5,169 nt of DNA from Alphaproteobacteria bacterium (GTDB lineage: Bacteria > Pseudomonadota > Alphaproteobacteria > Rickettsiales > VGDC01). The notes below the pieces were generated by a model. That model was not told where the DNA came from. It saw nothing but the letters and a program-made list of their open reading frames with translations, and ran no database searches. The stretch is from assembly GCA_016869895.1 (NCBI GenBank), contig VGDC01000156.1, forward strand, positions 1 to 5,169. The letters are read 5' to 3'. Below are positions 1-5,169 of this stretch, piece after piece. Each line of letters begins with the position of its first letter. Position 1 is the first letter of the stretch. The position numbers and the translations under genes are program-made.

Positions 1-1070
1 ATGACCGAGCCAGCCGAGAGGAAGAGCAAGGCTTTGAAAAACGCGTGGGTCATCAGATGGAAGATAGCGGCGGGGTATGCGCCGACGCCGCAGGCGAAGA
101 ACATATAACCCAGCTGCGAGCAGGTGGAATAGGCGATGACTTTTTTGATGTCGTTCTGCGTGAGTGCCACGGTAGCCGCGAAGAAGGCGGTGGTCGCACC
201 GATGACGGTGACGACATCGCGCGCGAAGTCGGACAGCTCGAACAACGGCGACATGCGCGCCACCATGAAGACACCGGCGGTCACCATGGTCGCTGCGTGG
301 ATGAGCGCGGAAACAGGCGTGGGGCCTTCCATCGCGTCGGGCAACCACGTGTGCAGACCGATCTGCGCGGATTTACCCATCGCGCCGATGAACAGCAGCA
401 GGCAGATGAGCGTCATCGCATGGAATTCCCAGCTGAGGAAGGACACGACCGTTTCGGCGAATTGCGGGGCTTTCAGGAAGATTTCATCGAACTGGATGGT
501 ATCGAACAGCAGGTAGATGGCGAGGATGCCCAGCGCGAAGCCGAAATCGCCCACGCGGTTGACGATGAACGCTTTCATCGCCGCTGCGCCCGCTTCGGGC
601 TTCTTGAACCAGAAACCGATGAGCAGATAGGAAGCCAGACCTACGCCTTCCCAGCCGAAGAACAGCTGGAGCAGGTTGTCGGCCGTCACCAGCATGAGCA
701 TGCAGAAGGTGAAGAGCGAGAGGTAGCACATGAAACGCTGCGGGTGTTCATCGTGGCTCATATAGCCGATGGAGTAGAAATGCACCACGGTGGACACCCA
801 AGTGACGACCACGAGCATGACGGCGGTGAGCGTGTCCACACGCAGCGTCCAATCCACGTTGAAGCTGCCGGAGGAGATCCAGTTGAGCAGCACGACCTTC
901 TGCGTTTCGCCGAGGATGGCGACATCATAGAAGGTGATACCCGCCGCGATCGCCGAAAGCAGCATCGCACCGCAGGTGAGTGCCTGTGCCGCGCCGACCG
1001 AAATCTTGCGCACGAAAAGACCGCTGAGGATAGCCGCGATCAGAGGGAAGAAAACTACCGCCGTTACCAC
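1..1070 (-). CDS. nuoL: NADH-quinone oxidoreductase subunit L, 3'-truncated by the window edge
   Basis: NuoL is the distal antiporter-like membrane subunit of complex I and one of its proton-pumping modules. The window holds 356 complete codons; the family is usually somewhat over 600 residues, so the C-terminal part, including the later transmembrane helices and the long lateral helix, lies beyond base 1. The start is a GTG four bases after the nuoK stop, preceded by AAAGG. It puts the hydrophobic N-terminus (VVTAVVFFPLIAAILSGLF) at the family's usual position; the next in-frame ATG is about 36 codons further in and would remove the first helix. Proton-path residues are visible: Glu141 in FFGWEGVGLASYLLIGF (E. 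coli Glu144), Asp175 in NRVGDFGF, Lys233 in GAMGKSAQIGLHTWLPDAME (E. coli Lys229), His258 in ALIHAATMVTAGVF, and His338/His342/Lys346 in FHLMTHAFFKALLF. The frame stays open to the window edge, where the expected SAGSV(I) continues. NuoM and NuoN are paralogues, but the sequence and position after nuoK fit NuoL. Identification is firm; E. coli numbering is from memory. Confidence 0.97.
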   Translation of the reverse strand, partial: MVTAVVFFPLIAAILSGLFVRKISVGAAQALTCGAMLLSAIAAGITFYDVAILGETQKVVLLNWISSGSFNVDWTLRVDTLTAVMLVVVTWVSTVVHFYSIGYMSHDEHPQRFMCYLSLFTFCMLMLVTADNLLQLFFGWEGVGLASYLLIGFWFKKPEAGAAAMKAFIVNRVGDFGFALGILAIYLLFDTIQFDEIFLKAPQFAETVVSFLSWEFHAMTLICLLLFIGAMGKSAQIGLHTWLPDAMEGPTPVSALIHAATMVTAGVFMVARMSPLFELSDFARDVVTVIGATTAFFAATVALTQNDIKKVIAYSTCSQLGYMFFACGVGAYPAAIFHLMTHAFFKALLFLSAGSV

Positions 1071-1074
1071 GTCG

Positions 1075-1401
1075 TTAACCTTTCATCAGGTTGATGTCTT
1101 CAACCGCGATAGAGCCGCGGTTGCGGTAATAAATCACCAGAATTGCGAGGCCGATGGCCGCTTCCGCCGCTGCGACCGTGAGGACGAACACAGTGAACAC
1201 CTGCCCCGTCAAATCGCCGAGGAAGGTGGAAAAGGCCACGAAGTTGATGTTCACCGAAAGCAGGATAAGCTCGATGGACATCAGGATGGTGATGATGTTC
1301 TTGCGGTTCAGGAAGATACCGCAGAAACCCATCACGAAGAGCAGGCTGGACAGCACCAGATAGTGCTCGATGCCGATGGTTCCGAAGAATGGCTGTTGCA
1401 T
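1075..1401 (-). CDS. nuoK: NADH-quinone oxidoreductase subunit K
   Basis: NuoK is a small membrane subunit of complex I, homologous to mitochondrial ND4L and MrpC-type antiporter subunits. It forms part of the proton channel between NuoJ and NuoN. The protein has 108 residues, slightly longer than the roughly 100 typical of the family because of a few extra N-terminal residues. Three hydrophobic helices are apparent at about residues 12-31, 36-58 and 66-92. The two membrane-buried glutamates needed for proton transfer are present: Glu44 in ILMSIELILLSVNINFVAF (E. coli Glu36) and Glu80 in LTVAAAEAAIGLAILV (E. coli Glu72). The ATG start lies 2 nt after the nuoJ stop, with a GAGGGGG ribosome-binding sequence 7 nt upstream inside the end of nuoJ. 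Starting about eight residues later would match the E. coli length, but there is no ATG there, and His13 to Leu20 (HYLVLSSL) aligns with the usual first helix. Nothing about the gene is unusual. Confidence 0.98.
   Translation of the reverse strand: MQQPFFGTIGIEHYLVLSSLLFVMGFCGIFLNRKNIITILMSIELILLSVNINFVAFSTFLGDLTGQVFTVFVLTVAAAEAAIGLAILVIYYRNRGSIAVEDINLMKG
1079..1083 (-). promoter_or_regulatory. nuoL ribosome-binding site within nuoK
   Basis: The minus strand reads AAAGG, 8 nt before the GTG start of nuoL, formed by the Lys-Gly codons that end nuoK. It supports the GTG at 1068-1070 as the nuoL start rather than a downstream ATG. Confidence 0.7.
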
Positions 1402-1403
1402 GG

Positions 1404-2021
1404 TTATGCCCCCTCGCCCGGATTGGATTTGACGATGACCAGCGTGTCTTCCTTCATGCGGTTGACCTGACGGAAAATCTTCTGGCGGCGCGAATCAGGG
1501 CGATGGCGCAGCGTCAGCACGATCGCGCCGATCATCGCGACCAGCAGAATAAGGCCGGAAAGCTGGAAAGGCAGGAAGAAATCGGTGTAGAGGATGTTGC
1601 CGATGGCGACCGTGTTGGTCACGTCTGCGGGCGAAGGGATGGCATGCGCCACTTCCGCCTTCGCGCCGGCAAGGCCGATGCTGGCTTTCAGCACGAGGAA
1701 CAGCTCCGCGAAGAGCAGCACCGCCACGCCCAGACCGGCAGGCAGATAGCGCAGGAAGCCTTGGCGCAGCTCGACGAAGTTGATGTTCAGCATCATCACC
1801 ACGAAGAGGAACAGCACCGCCACCGCACCCACATAGACGATGACCAGCGTCATCGCGATGTATTCCGCGCCGAGCAGCACGAACAGGCCAGCCGCATTGA
1901 AGAATGCGAGGATGAGGAACAGCACCGAATGCACGGGATTGCGCGCGGAGATGACCAATCCTGCGGAGAGGATGGTCAATGCGGCGAGCACATAGAAGAC
2001 GAAAGAAGCGAAGTCCAGCAC
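1404..2021 (-). CDS. nuoJ: NADH-quinone oxidoreductase subunit J
   Basis: NuoJ (ND6 homologue) is a membrane subunit of complex I next to NuoH, NuoA and NuoK. It links the quinone site to the antiporter-like modules. The protein has 205 residues, normal for alphaproteobacteria. Five hydrophobic helices can be seen at about residues 5-25, 31-50, 55-78, 92-115 and 145-172. The third carries the family hallmark LVIVYVGAVAVLFLFVVMML, with the conserved Tyr63 and a glycine-containing pi-bulge region thought to rotate during turnover. A loop at about 116-145 precedes the last helix, and a basic tail (LRHRPDSRRQKIFRQ) follows it. The start is GTG, chosen because it directly follows a strong AAGGGGGA ribosome-binding sequence and gives the standard N-terminus LDFASFVFYVLAALT. 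The gene begins 10 nt after nuoI and ends 2 nt before nuoK. There is no sign of truncation or frameshift. Confidence 0.97.
   Translation of the reverse strand: MLDFASFVFYVLAALTILSAGLVISARNPVHSVLFLILAFFNAAGLFVLLGAEYIAMTLVIVYVGAVAVLFLFVVMMLNINFVELRQGFLRYLPAGLGVAVLLFAELFLVLKASIGLAGAKAEVAHAIPSPADVTNTVAIGNILYTDFFLPFQLSGLILLVAMIGAIVLTLRHRPDSRRQKIFRQVNRMKEDTLVIVKSNPGEGA
1409..1415 (-). promoter_or_regulatory. nuoK ribosome-binding site within nuoJ
   Basis: The minus strand reads GAGGGGG, 7 nt before the nuoK ATG. It lies wholly within the Gly-Glu-Gly-Ala codons that end nuoJ, so the last residues of NuoJ also serve as the initiation signal for nuoK. Confidence 0.75.
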
Positions 2022-2025
2022 AGCG

Positions 2026-2033
2026 TCCCCCTT
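2026..2033 (-). promoter_or_regulatory. nuoJ ribosome-binding site overlapping the nuoI stop
   Basis: The minus strand reads AAGGGGGA, 4 nt before the GTG start of nuoJ, and its first two bases are part of the nuoI TAA stop. This purine-rich site decides the GTG start, because no ATG is near it. Confidence 0.75.
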
Positions 2034-2535
2034 AACGGTACGGCGCGTCGAGGGTCAGGTTAGCGGCAATCTCCGCCTCCCAACGCTCGCCGTTGGCGAT
2101 GAGTTTATCTTTGTTATAGAACAATTCTTCGCGGGTCTCGGTCGCGAATTCGAAGTTCGGGCCTTCGACGATGGCATCCACCGGGCACGCTTCTTGGCAG
2201 AAGCCGCAATAGATGCATTTCGTCATATCGATGTCATAGCGCGTGGTGCGGCGGCTGCCGTCAGCGCGTTCTTCCGCTTCGATGCTGATGGCCTGTGCGG
2301 GGCAGATAGCCTCGCAGAGTTTGCAGGCGATGCAGCGTTCTTCCCCGTTGGGGTAGCGGCGCAAGGCATGCTCACCACGGAAACGCGGCGAAAGCGGGCC
2401 TTTCTCGAAGGGATAATTGATGGTGACGGGCTTTTTGAACATGTATTTGAATGTCAACGCCATGCCGGTGAAGATCTCCGCAAGGAAGAAACTACCCGCC
2501 GTCAGCTTGAGTGTGTTTTGTTTTTGACCAGCCAT
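2032..2535 (-). CDS. nuoI: NADH-quinone oxidoreductase subunit I (two 4Fe-4S clusters)
   Basis: NuoI (TYKY/NDUFS8 homologue) is a ferredoxin-like subunit of the hydrophilic arm of complex I. It carries clusters N6a and N6b, which pass electrons towards N2 and quinone. The protein has 167 residues, close to the alphaproteobacterial length. An amphipathic N-terminal segment (about residues 12-35, TAGSFFLAEIFTGMALTFKY) sits on the membrane surface. Two classical CxxCxxCxxxCP motifs follow: Cys68, 71, 74 and 78 in CIACKLCEAICP, and Cys107, 110, 113 and 117 in CIYCGFCQEACPVDAIVEGP. All eight ligands are intact. By ferredoxin topology each cluster is probably ligated by three cysteines of one motif and the fourth of the other. 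The conserved RFRGEHALRRYPNGEERC stretch precedes the first motif. The ATG start is 15 nt after nuoH, with AAAGGA overlapping the nuoH stop at a rather long spacing of 11 nt. Formate hydrogenlyase-type ferredoxins are related, but the N-terminus, C-terminus and context point to NuoI. Confidence 0.98.
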   Translation of the reverse strand: MAGQKQNTLKLTAGSFFLAEIFTGMALTFKYMFKKPVTINYPFEKGPLSPRFRGEHALRRYPNGEERCIACKLCEAICPAQAISIEAEERADGSRRTTRYDIDMTKCIYCGFCQEACPVDAIVEGPNFEFATETREELFYNKDKLIANGERWEAEIAANLTLDAPYR

Positions 2536-2546
2536 TCTGCTTTCAG

Positions 2547-2552
2547 TCCTTT
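2547..2552 (-). promoter_or_regulatory. nuoI ribosome-binding site overlapping the nuoH stop
   Basis: The minus strand reads AAAGGA, overlapping the nuoH TAA stop and 11 nt before the nuoI ATG. The spacing is longer than the usual 5-9 nt, so this is the least ideal site of the five in the window, but no better candidate lies in the 15-nt gap. Confidence 0.55.
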
Positions 2553-3585
2553 ACGCTGCAAAAATGTTGGTGAAAGTCTTGAGAGACGCGATGAGCACCA
2601 CCCAAACCAGCGACAGCGGCAGGAACACTTTCCAGCCCAAGCGCATCAACTGGTCATAGCGGTAGCGCGGCAGCGTCGCACGAATCCACAGGAATCCGAA
2701 GAGCATCAGCGAGGTCTTCAGCGCGAACCAAATCGGGCCGGGGATGACCGTCAGCGCCTCGATGCCGAAGGGTGGCAGCCAGCCGCCGAGGAACAGGATG
2801 CTCGCCATGCCGCACATCAGAATCATATTCGCGTATTCCCCAAGGAAGAAAAGCGCGAAGGCCATGGAGGAATATTCCACGTTATAACCCGCGACCAATT
2901 CCGCTTCCGCTTCCGGCAAGTCGAAGGGCAAACGGTTGGTTTCGGCGAGCGCGGAGATATAGAACACCACGAACATCGGCAGCAGTGGCCCAGCGATGAA
3001 CCAACCGGACTGCTGCGCCAACACGATATCGCTCAGGTTCAGCGAACCGACCACGAGCAGCACGGTGACGATGACCAGACCGATGGAAACCTCATAGGAA
3101 ACCATCTGCGCAGCGGAGCGGATAGCGCCAAGGAAGGCGTATTTCGAGTTGGATGCCCAACCCGCCATGATGATGCCGTAAACCCCCAGCGAGGAGATGG
3201 CGAAGAGGTACAACACGCCCACGTTGATGTCGGCGATGACCCAGCCTTCCGCCAGCGGGATGACCGCCCAGCCGAGCATGGCCAGTGCGAAGGTCAAAAC
3301 CGGCGCGGCGATGAACACCACGCGGTTGGCCTGCGTGGGGATGATGACTTCCTTCACGAAGAGTTTCAGACCATCCGCAAGGGGTTGCAGCAAGCCGAAG
3401 GGGCCGACCACGTTCGGGCCTTTGCGCATCTGCATCGCGCCGATGACCTTGCGCTCGGCATAGGTCAGATACGCCACGGCCACCAGCAACGGCACGGCGA
3501 CCAGCAGAATCTTCAGCAGGATTTCAAGCGTCGGCATAGCATAATCCAGCCAAGCCTGCATTTCTGGCGTCCAGTAAGCTTCCAT
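2551..3585 (-). CDS. nuoH: NADH-quinone oxidoreductase subunit H
   Basis: NuoH (ND1 homologue) is the membrane heel of complex I. It docks the hydrophilic arm, forms much of the quinone chamber and starts the proton path. The protein has 344 residues, normal for the family, and is strongly hydrophobic, with about eight transmembrane helices. Both family signatures are present: YAERKVIGAMQMRKGPN followed by GPFGLLQPLADGLKLFVKE (about residues 42-79), and ETNRLPFDLPEAEAELVAGY (about 215-234). The latter supplies the acidic cytoplasmic loop near the quinone. RSAAQMVSYEVSIGL (about 156-170), with its conserved Arg and Glu, and YRYDQLMRLGWKVFLPLSL near the C-terminus are also typical. The ATG start shares one base with the nuoG stop (TAATG) and is preceded by GGAGG at 7 nt spacing within the end of nuoG, so its translation is probably coupled to nuoG. 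Hydrogenase-4 membrane subunits are distant relatives, but the sequence clearly belongs to complex I. Confidence 0.98.
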   Translation of the reverse strand: MEAYWTPEMQAWLDYAMPTLEILLKILLVAVPLLVAVAYLTYAERKVIGAMQMRKGPNVVGPFGLLQPLADGLKLFVKEVIIPTQANRVVFIAAPVLTFALAMLGWAVIPLAEGWVIADINVGVLYLFAISSLGVYGIIMAGWASNSKYAFLGAIRSAAQMVSYEVSIGLVIVTVLLVVGSLNLSDIVLAQQSGWFIAGPLLPMFVVFYISALAETNRLPFDLPEAEAELVAGYNVEYSSMAFALFFLGEYANMILMCGMASILFLGGWLPPFGIEALTVIPGPIWFALKTSLMLFGFLWIRATLPRYRYDQLMRLGWKVFLPLSLVWVVLIASLKTFTNIFAA

Positions 3586-5169
3586 TACGCGGCCTCCGGC
3601 GTGCTAGAGGGTTTTTTGCCGTCACGGAACACGCTGGTGCATTCGGCCATGGTCTTGGAAGCGCGGCTGATGGAATCGGTCATGTAGAAATTGCGCACAT
3701 ACCGCTCGAAGGATTCGCTGCCCACCTTGCCTGCCTTGCCTTTCGGCGCAGTCCATTTCGCGGGGGTGATGGCATCTTCCGCCGCCAGATGGGGATATGC
3801 GGCGAAGAGCTTGCCGCGCAGTTCATCCAGCGTATTGAAGGGCAATGCATCGCTCACCAGCGGCGAAAGCGCACGGAAGATTTTCCAGTCCTCACGCGCC
3901 TGACCGGGTGCTACCACCGCTTTGCGGGTGCGCTGCACGCGGCCTTCCGTGTTCACATAGGTGCCGTCTTTCTCGGTATAGGCCGCACCGGGAAGCACCA
4001 CATCGGCGCGGTGTGCGCCCGCATCGCCATGGTGACCGACATAAACCACGAAGGTCTTCTTGCCGAAGAAGGACATATCGATTTCATCTGCGCCGAGCAG
4101 GAACAGCACGTCCAGCGCGCCTTTTCCGCTCGCTTCGATCATGCCGCCCACGTCGAGGCCGCCCTTGCCCGGCACGAAGCCGATGTCGAGGCCGCCCACA
4201 CGCGCTGCCGCGTTATGCAGCATGTTCCAGCCGTTCCAGTCTTCACGGACGACATTGAACGCCGCCGCGATTTCCTGTGCACCCGCGAGGATGGCATCGC
4301 CATCTTCACGCGCCAGCGAACCTGCGCCGAGGATGACCATCGGGTTCTTCGCGGCTTTCAGCGCGGTGGCGATGGCGGATTTGCCCTTGGCGATTTCCGC
4401 CAGCAGCGCGGGCGAATCACCCAGCTGGATGACCGGATAAGTCAGGTCGGCTTCGGGGCCGACATTCGCCACTTTCAAGCCGCCCTGCAAGAAACGCTTG
4501 CGGATGCGGGAATTGATGATGGGCGCTTCATGGCGCGGGTTGGTGCCGATGAGCAGGATGAAATCCGCCTTGTCGATACCCGCAATGGTGCTGTTGAACA
4601 GGTAACCCGCGCGGTGGGTGGGGTCGATCTTCTCGCCCACCTGACGGCAATCCATATTGGTGGATGCCAACTGGCCGAGCAGCGATTTCAGCGCGAACAT
4701 GCTTTCCGCATCCGCCAAATCACCCGCGATAGCAGCGATTTTCTCGCCATTGGTCTTCTTCACCTTCGCAGCCACAGCGGCGAATGCTTCTTCCCATGTG
4801 GCTTCGGCGAGCTTTCCGTTCTTGCGCACGAAGGGGCGATCCAAACGCTGCACACGCAGACCATCACATGCGAAGCGGGATTTATCGGAAATCCACTCTT
4901 CGTTCACTTCTTCGTTGATGCGCGGCAGAATGCGCAGCACCGAGCCGCCACGGCTGTCGATGCGGATGTTACTGCCGACCGCGTCGAGCACGTCGATGCT
5001 CTCCGTCTTGTTCAGCTCCCACGGACGGGAAACAAAGGCATAAGGCTTGCTCGTCAACGCGCCGACTGGGCACAGGTCGATGAGGTTGCCGGAAAGTTCG
5101 GAGGCGATGGCCTGTTCGACGTAAGTGCCGACTTCCATGTTCTCGCCACGTCCGGTCACGCCCAAGGCT
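3585..5169 (-). CDS. nuoG: NADH-quinone oxidoreductase subunit G, 5'-truncated by the window edge
   Basis: NuoG (NDUFS1 homologue) is the large iron-sulfur subunit of the peripheral arm of complex I and carries electrons from the NADH site towards NuoI. The window holds 528 codons including the stop; the family is near 690 residues in alphaproteobacteria, so the N-terminal 2Fe-2S domain and most cluster ligands lie beyond base 5169. Residue numbers here count from the TTG codon at 5165, which is internal and not a start. Cys32 in IDLCPVGALTSKPYAF is the last ligand of cluster N4. RPWELNKTESIDVLDAVGS (about 47-65) begins the molybdopterin-oxidoreductase-like domain, which binds no molybdenum in complex I. 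LPGAAYTEKDGTYVNTEGRV (391-410) is strongly conserved. The C-terminal domain runs from about 450 (FAAYPHLAAEDAITPAKW) to AECTSVF near 513 and ends in a short variable tail. Cysteines occur only at 32, 100, 173 and 509, so no N7-type motif is present. The stop overlaps the nuoH start by one base. Formate dehydrogenase-like proteins are related but lack this combination. Confidence 0.97.
   Translation of the reverse strand, partial: ALGVTGRGENMEVGTYVEQAIASELSGNLIDLCPVGALTSKPYAFVSRPWELNKTESIDVLDAVGSNIRIDSRGGSVLRILPRINEEVNEEWISDKSRFACDGLRVQRLDRPFVRKNGKLAEATWEEAFAAVAAKVKKTNGEKIAAIAGDLADAESMFALKSLLGQLASTNMDCRQVGEKIDPTHRAGYLFNSTIAGIDKADFILLIGTNPRHEAPIINSRIRKRFLQGGLKVANVGPEADLTYPVIQLGDSPALLAEIAKGKSAIATALKAAKNPMVILGAGSLAREDGDAILAGAQEIAAAFNVVREDWNGWNMLHNAAARVGGLDIGFVPGKGGLDVGGMIEASGKGALDVLFLLGADEIDMSFFGKKTFVVYVGHHGDAGAHRADVVLPGAAYTEKDGTYVNTEGRVQRTRKAVVAPGQAREDWKIFRALSPLVSDALPFNTLDELRGKLFAAYPHLAAEDAITPAKWTAPKGKAGKVGSESFERYVRNFYMTDSISRASKTMAECTSVFRDGKKPSSTPEAA
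3593..3597 (-). promoter_or_regulatory. nuoH ribosome-binding site within nuoG
   Basis: The minus strand reads GGAGG, 7 nt before the nuoH ATG. It lies inside the last codons of nuoG, and the nuoG stop and nuoH start share a base (TAATG). Ribosomes finishing nuoG would be placed directly at the nuoH start, which fits a fixed subunit ratio. The motif and spacing are seen directly; coupling is inferred. Confidence 0.8.

Noticed and set aside
45..1094. A plus-strand open frame of about 349 codons antisense to nuoL.
   Set aside because: The composition is charged and low in hydrophobics (His/Glu/Arg/Asp-rich) with no motif. It is the mirror of the membrane protein NuoL, whose conserved residues are all present on the minus strand.
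1389..2063. A plus-strand open frame of about 224 codons antisense to nuoJ with His/Glu/Gln-rich runs that resemble a metal-binding protein.
   Set aside because: The His-rich runs come from the reverse complement of Val/Met/Leu codons in the NuoJ helices (for example the stretch VVMM). No domain and no independent support.
2194..3687. A plus-strand open frame of about 497 codons antisense to nuoI, nuoH and the end of nuoG.
   Set aside because: Its translation is rich in His, Gln, Arg, Asp and Glu with no recognisable domain, as expected for the reverse complement of GC-biased codons for hydrophobic residues. The opposite strand encodes unmistakable NuoH and NuoI with intact motifs.
3585..5165. 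The TTG at 5163-5165 as a possible nuoG start.
   Set aside because: The frame stays open upstream to the window edge, and the protein here begins in the middle of the N4 cluster domain, so the true start lies outside the window.
1..5169. Search for a hidden system: inserted genes, CRISPR repeats, tRNA, mobile-element ends, terminator hairpins or riboswitches.
   Set aside because: The window is filled end to end by six conserved complex I genes with no gap over 15 nt. I saw no repeat arrays, tRNA-like folds or hairpin-plus-T-run structures by eye.

Overview
The window is a stretch of a nuo operon, which encodes respiratory complex I (proton-pumping NADH:quinone oxidoreductase). All genes lie on the minus strand, so transcription runs from position 5169 towards 1. 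In transcription order they are nuoG (its 5' end lies outside the window), nuoH, nuoI, nuoJ, nuoK and nuoL (its 3' end lies outside the window). The order G-H-I-J-K-L is the canonical bacterial one, and no foreign gene interrupts it.

The organism is most likely an alphaproteobacterium. NuoI is a short TYKY-like protein, NuoH and NuoG closely match the alphaproteobacterial/mitochondrial pattern, and NuoG lacks the extra N7 cluster cysteines seen in E. coli-type enzymes. Base composition is moderately GC-rich. I cannot place it more finely from this sequence alone.

Layout: 3585-5169 nuoG (part of the peripheral electron-transfer arm), 2551-3585 nuoH (membrane heel subunit that forms the quinone chamber), 2032-2535 nuoI (two 4Fe-4S clusters leading to the quinone), 1404-2021 nuoJ and 1075-1401 nuoK (membrane proton-path subunits), 1-1070 nuoL (distal antiporter-like pump). 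Junctions are very tight: a 1-nt overlap (G/H), then gaps of 15, 10, 2 and 4 nt. Almost every base is coding. I see no terminator, internal promoter, RNA gene, mobile element, repeat array or CRISPR, and no gap over 15 nt. The Shine-Dalgarno-like sequences sit within or across the end of the preceding gene, which suggests translational coupling.

Functionally, electrons from NADH pass through the NuoG and NuoI iron-sulfur clusters to quinone at NuoH. The energy released drives proton movement through NuoH, J, K and L. Every catalytic or proton-path residue I could check is present, so the operon looks intact and functional. I found no previously undescribed system; this is ordinary conserved core genome, and the findings below are of modest interest.
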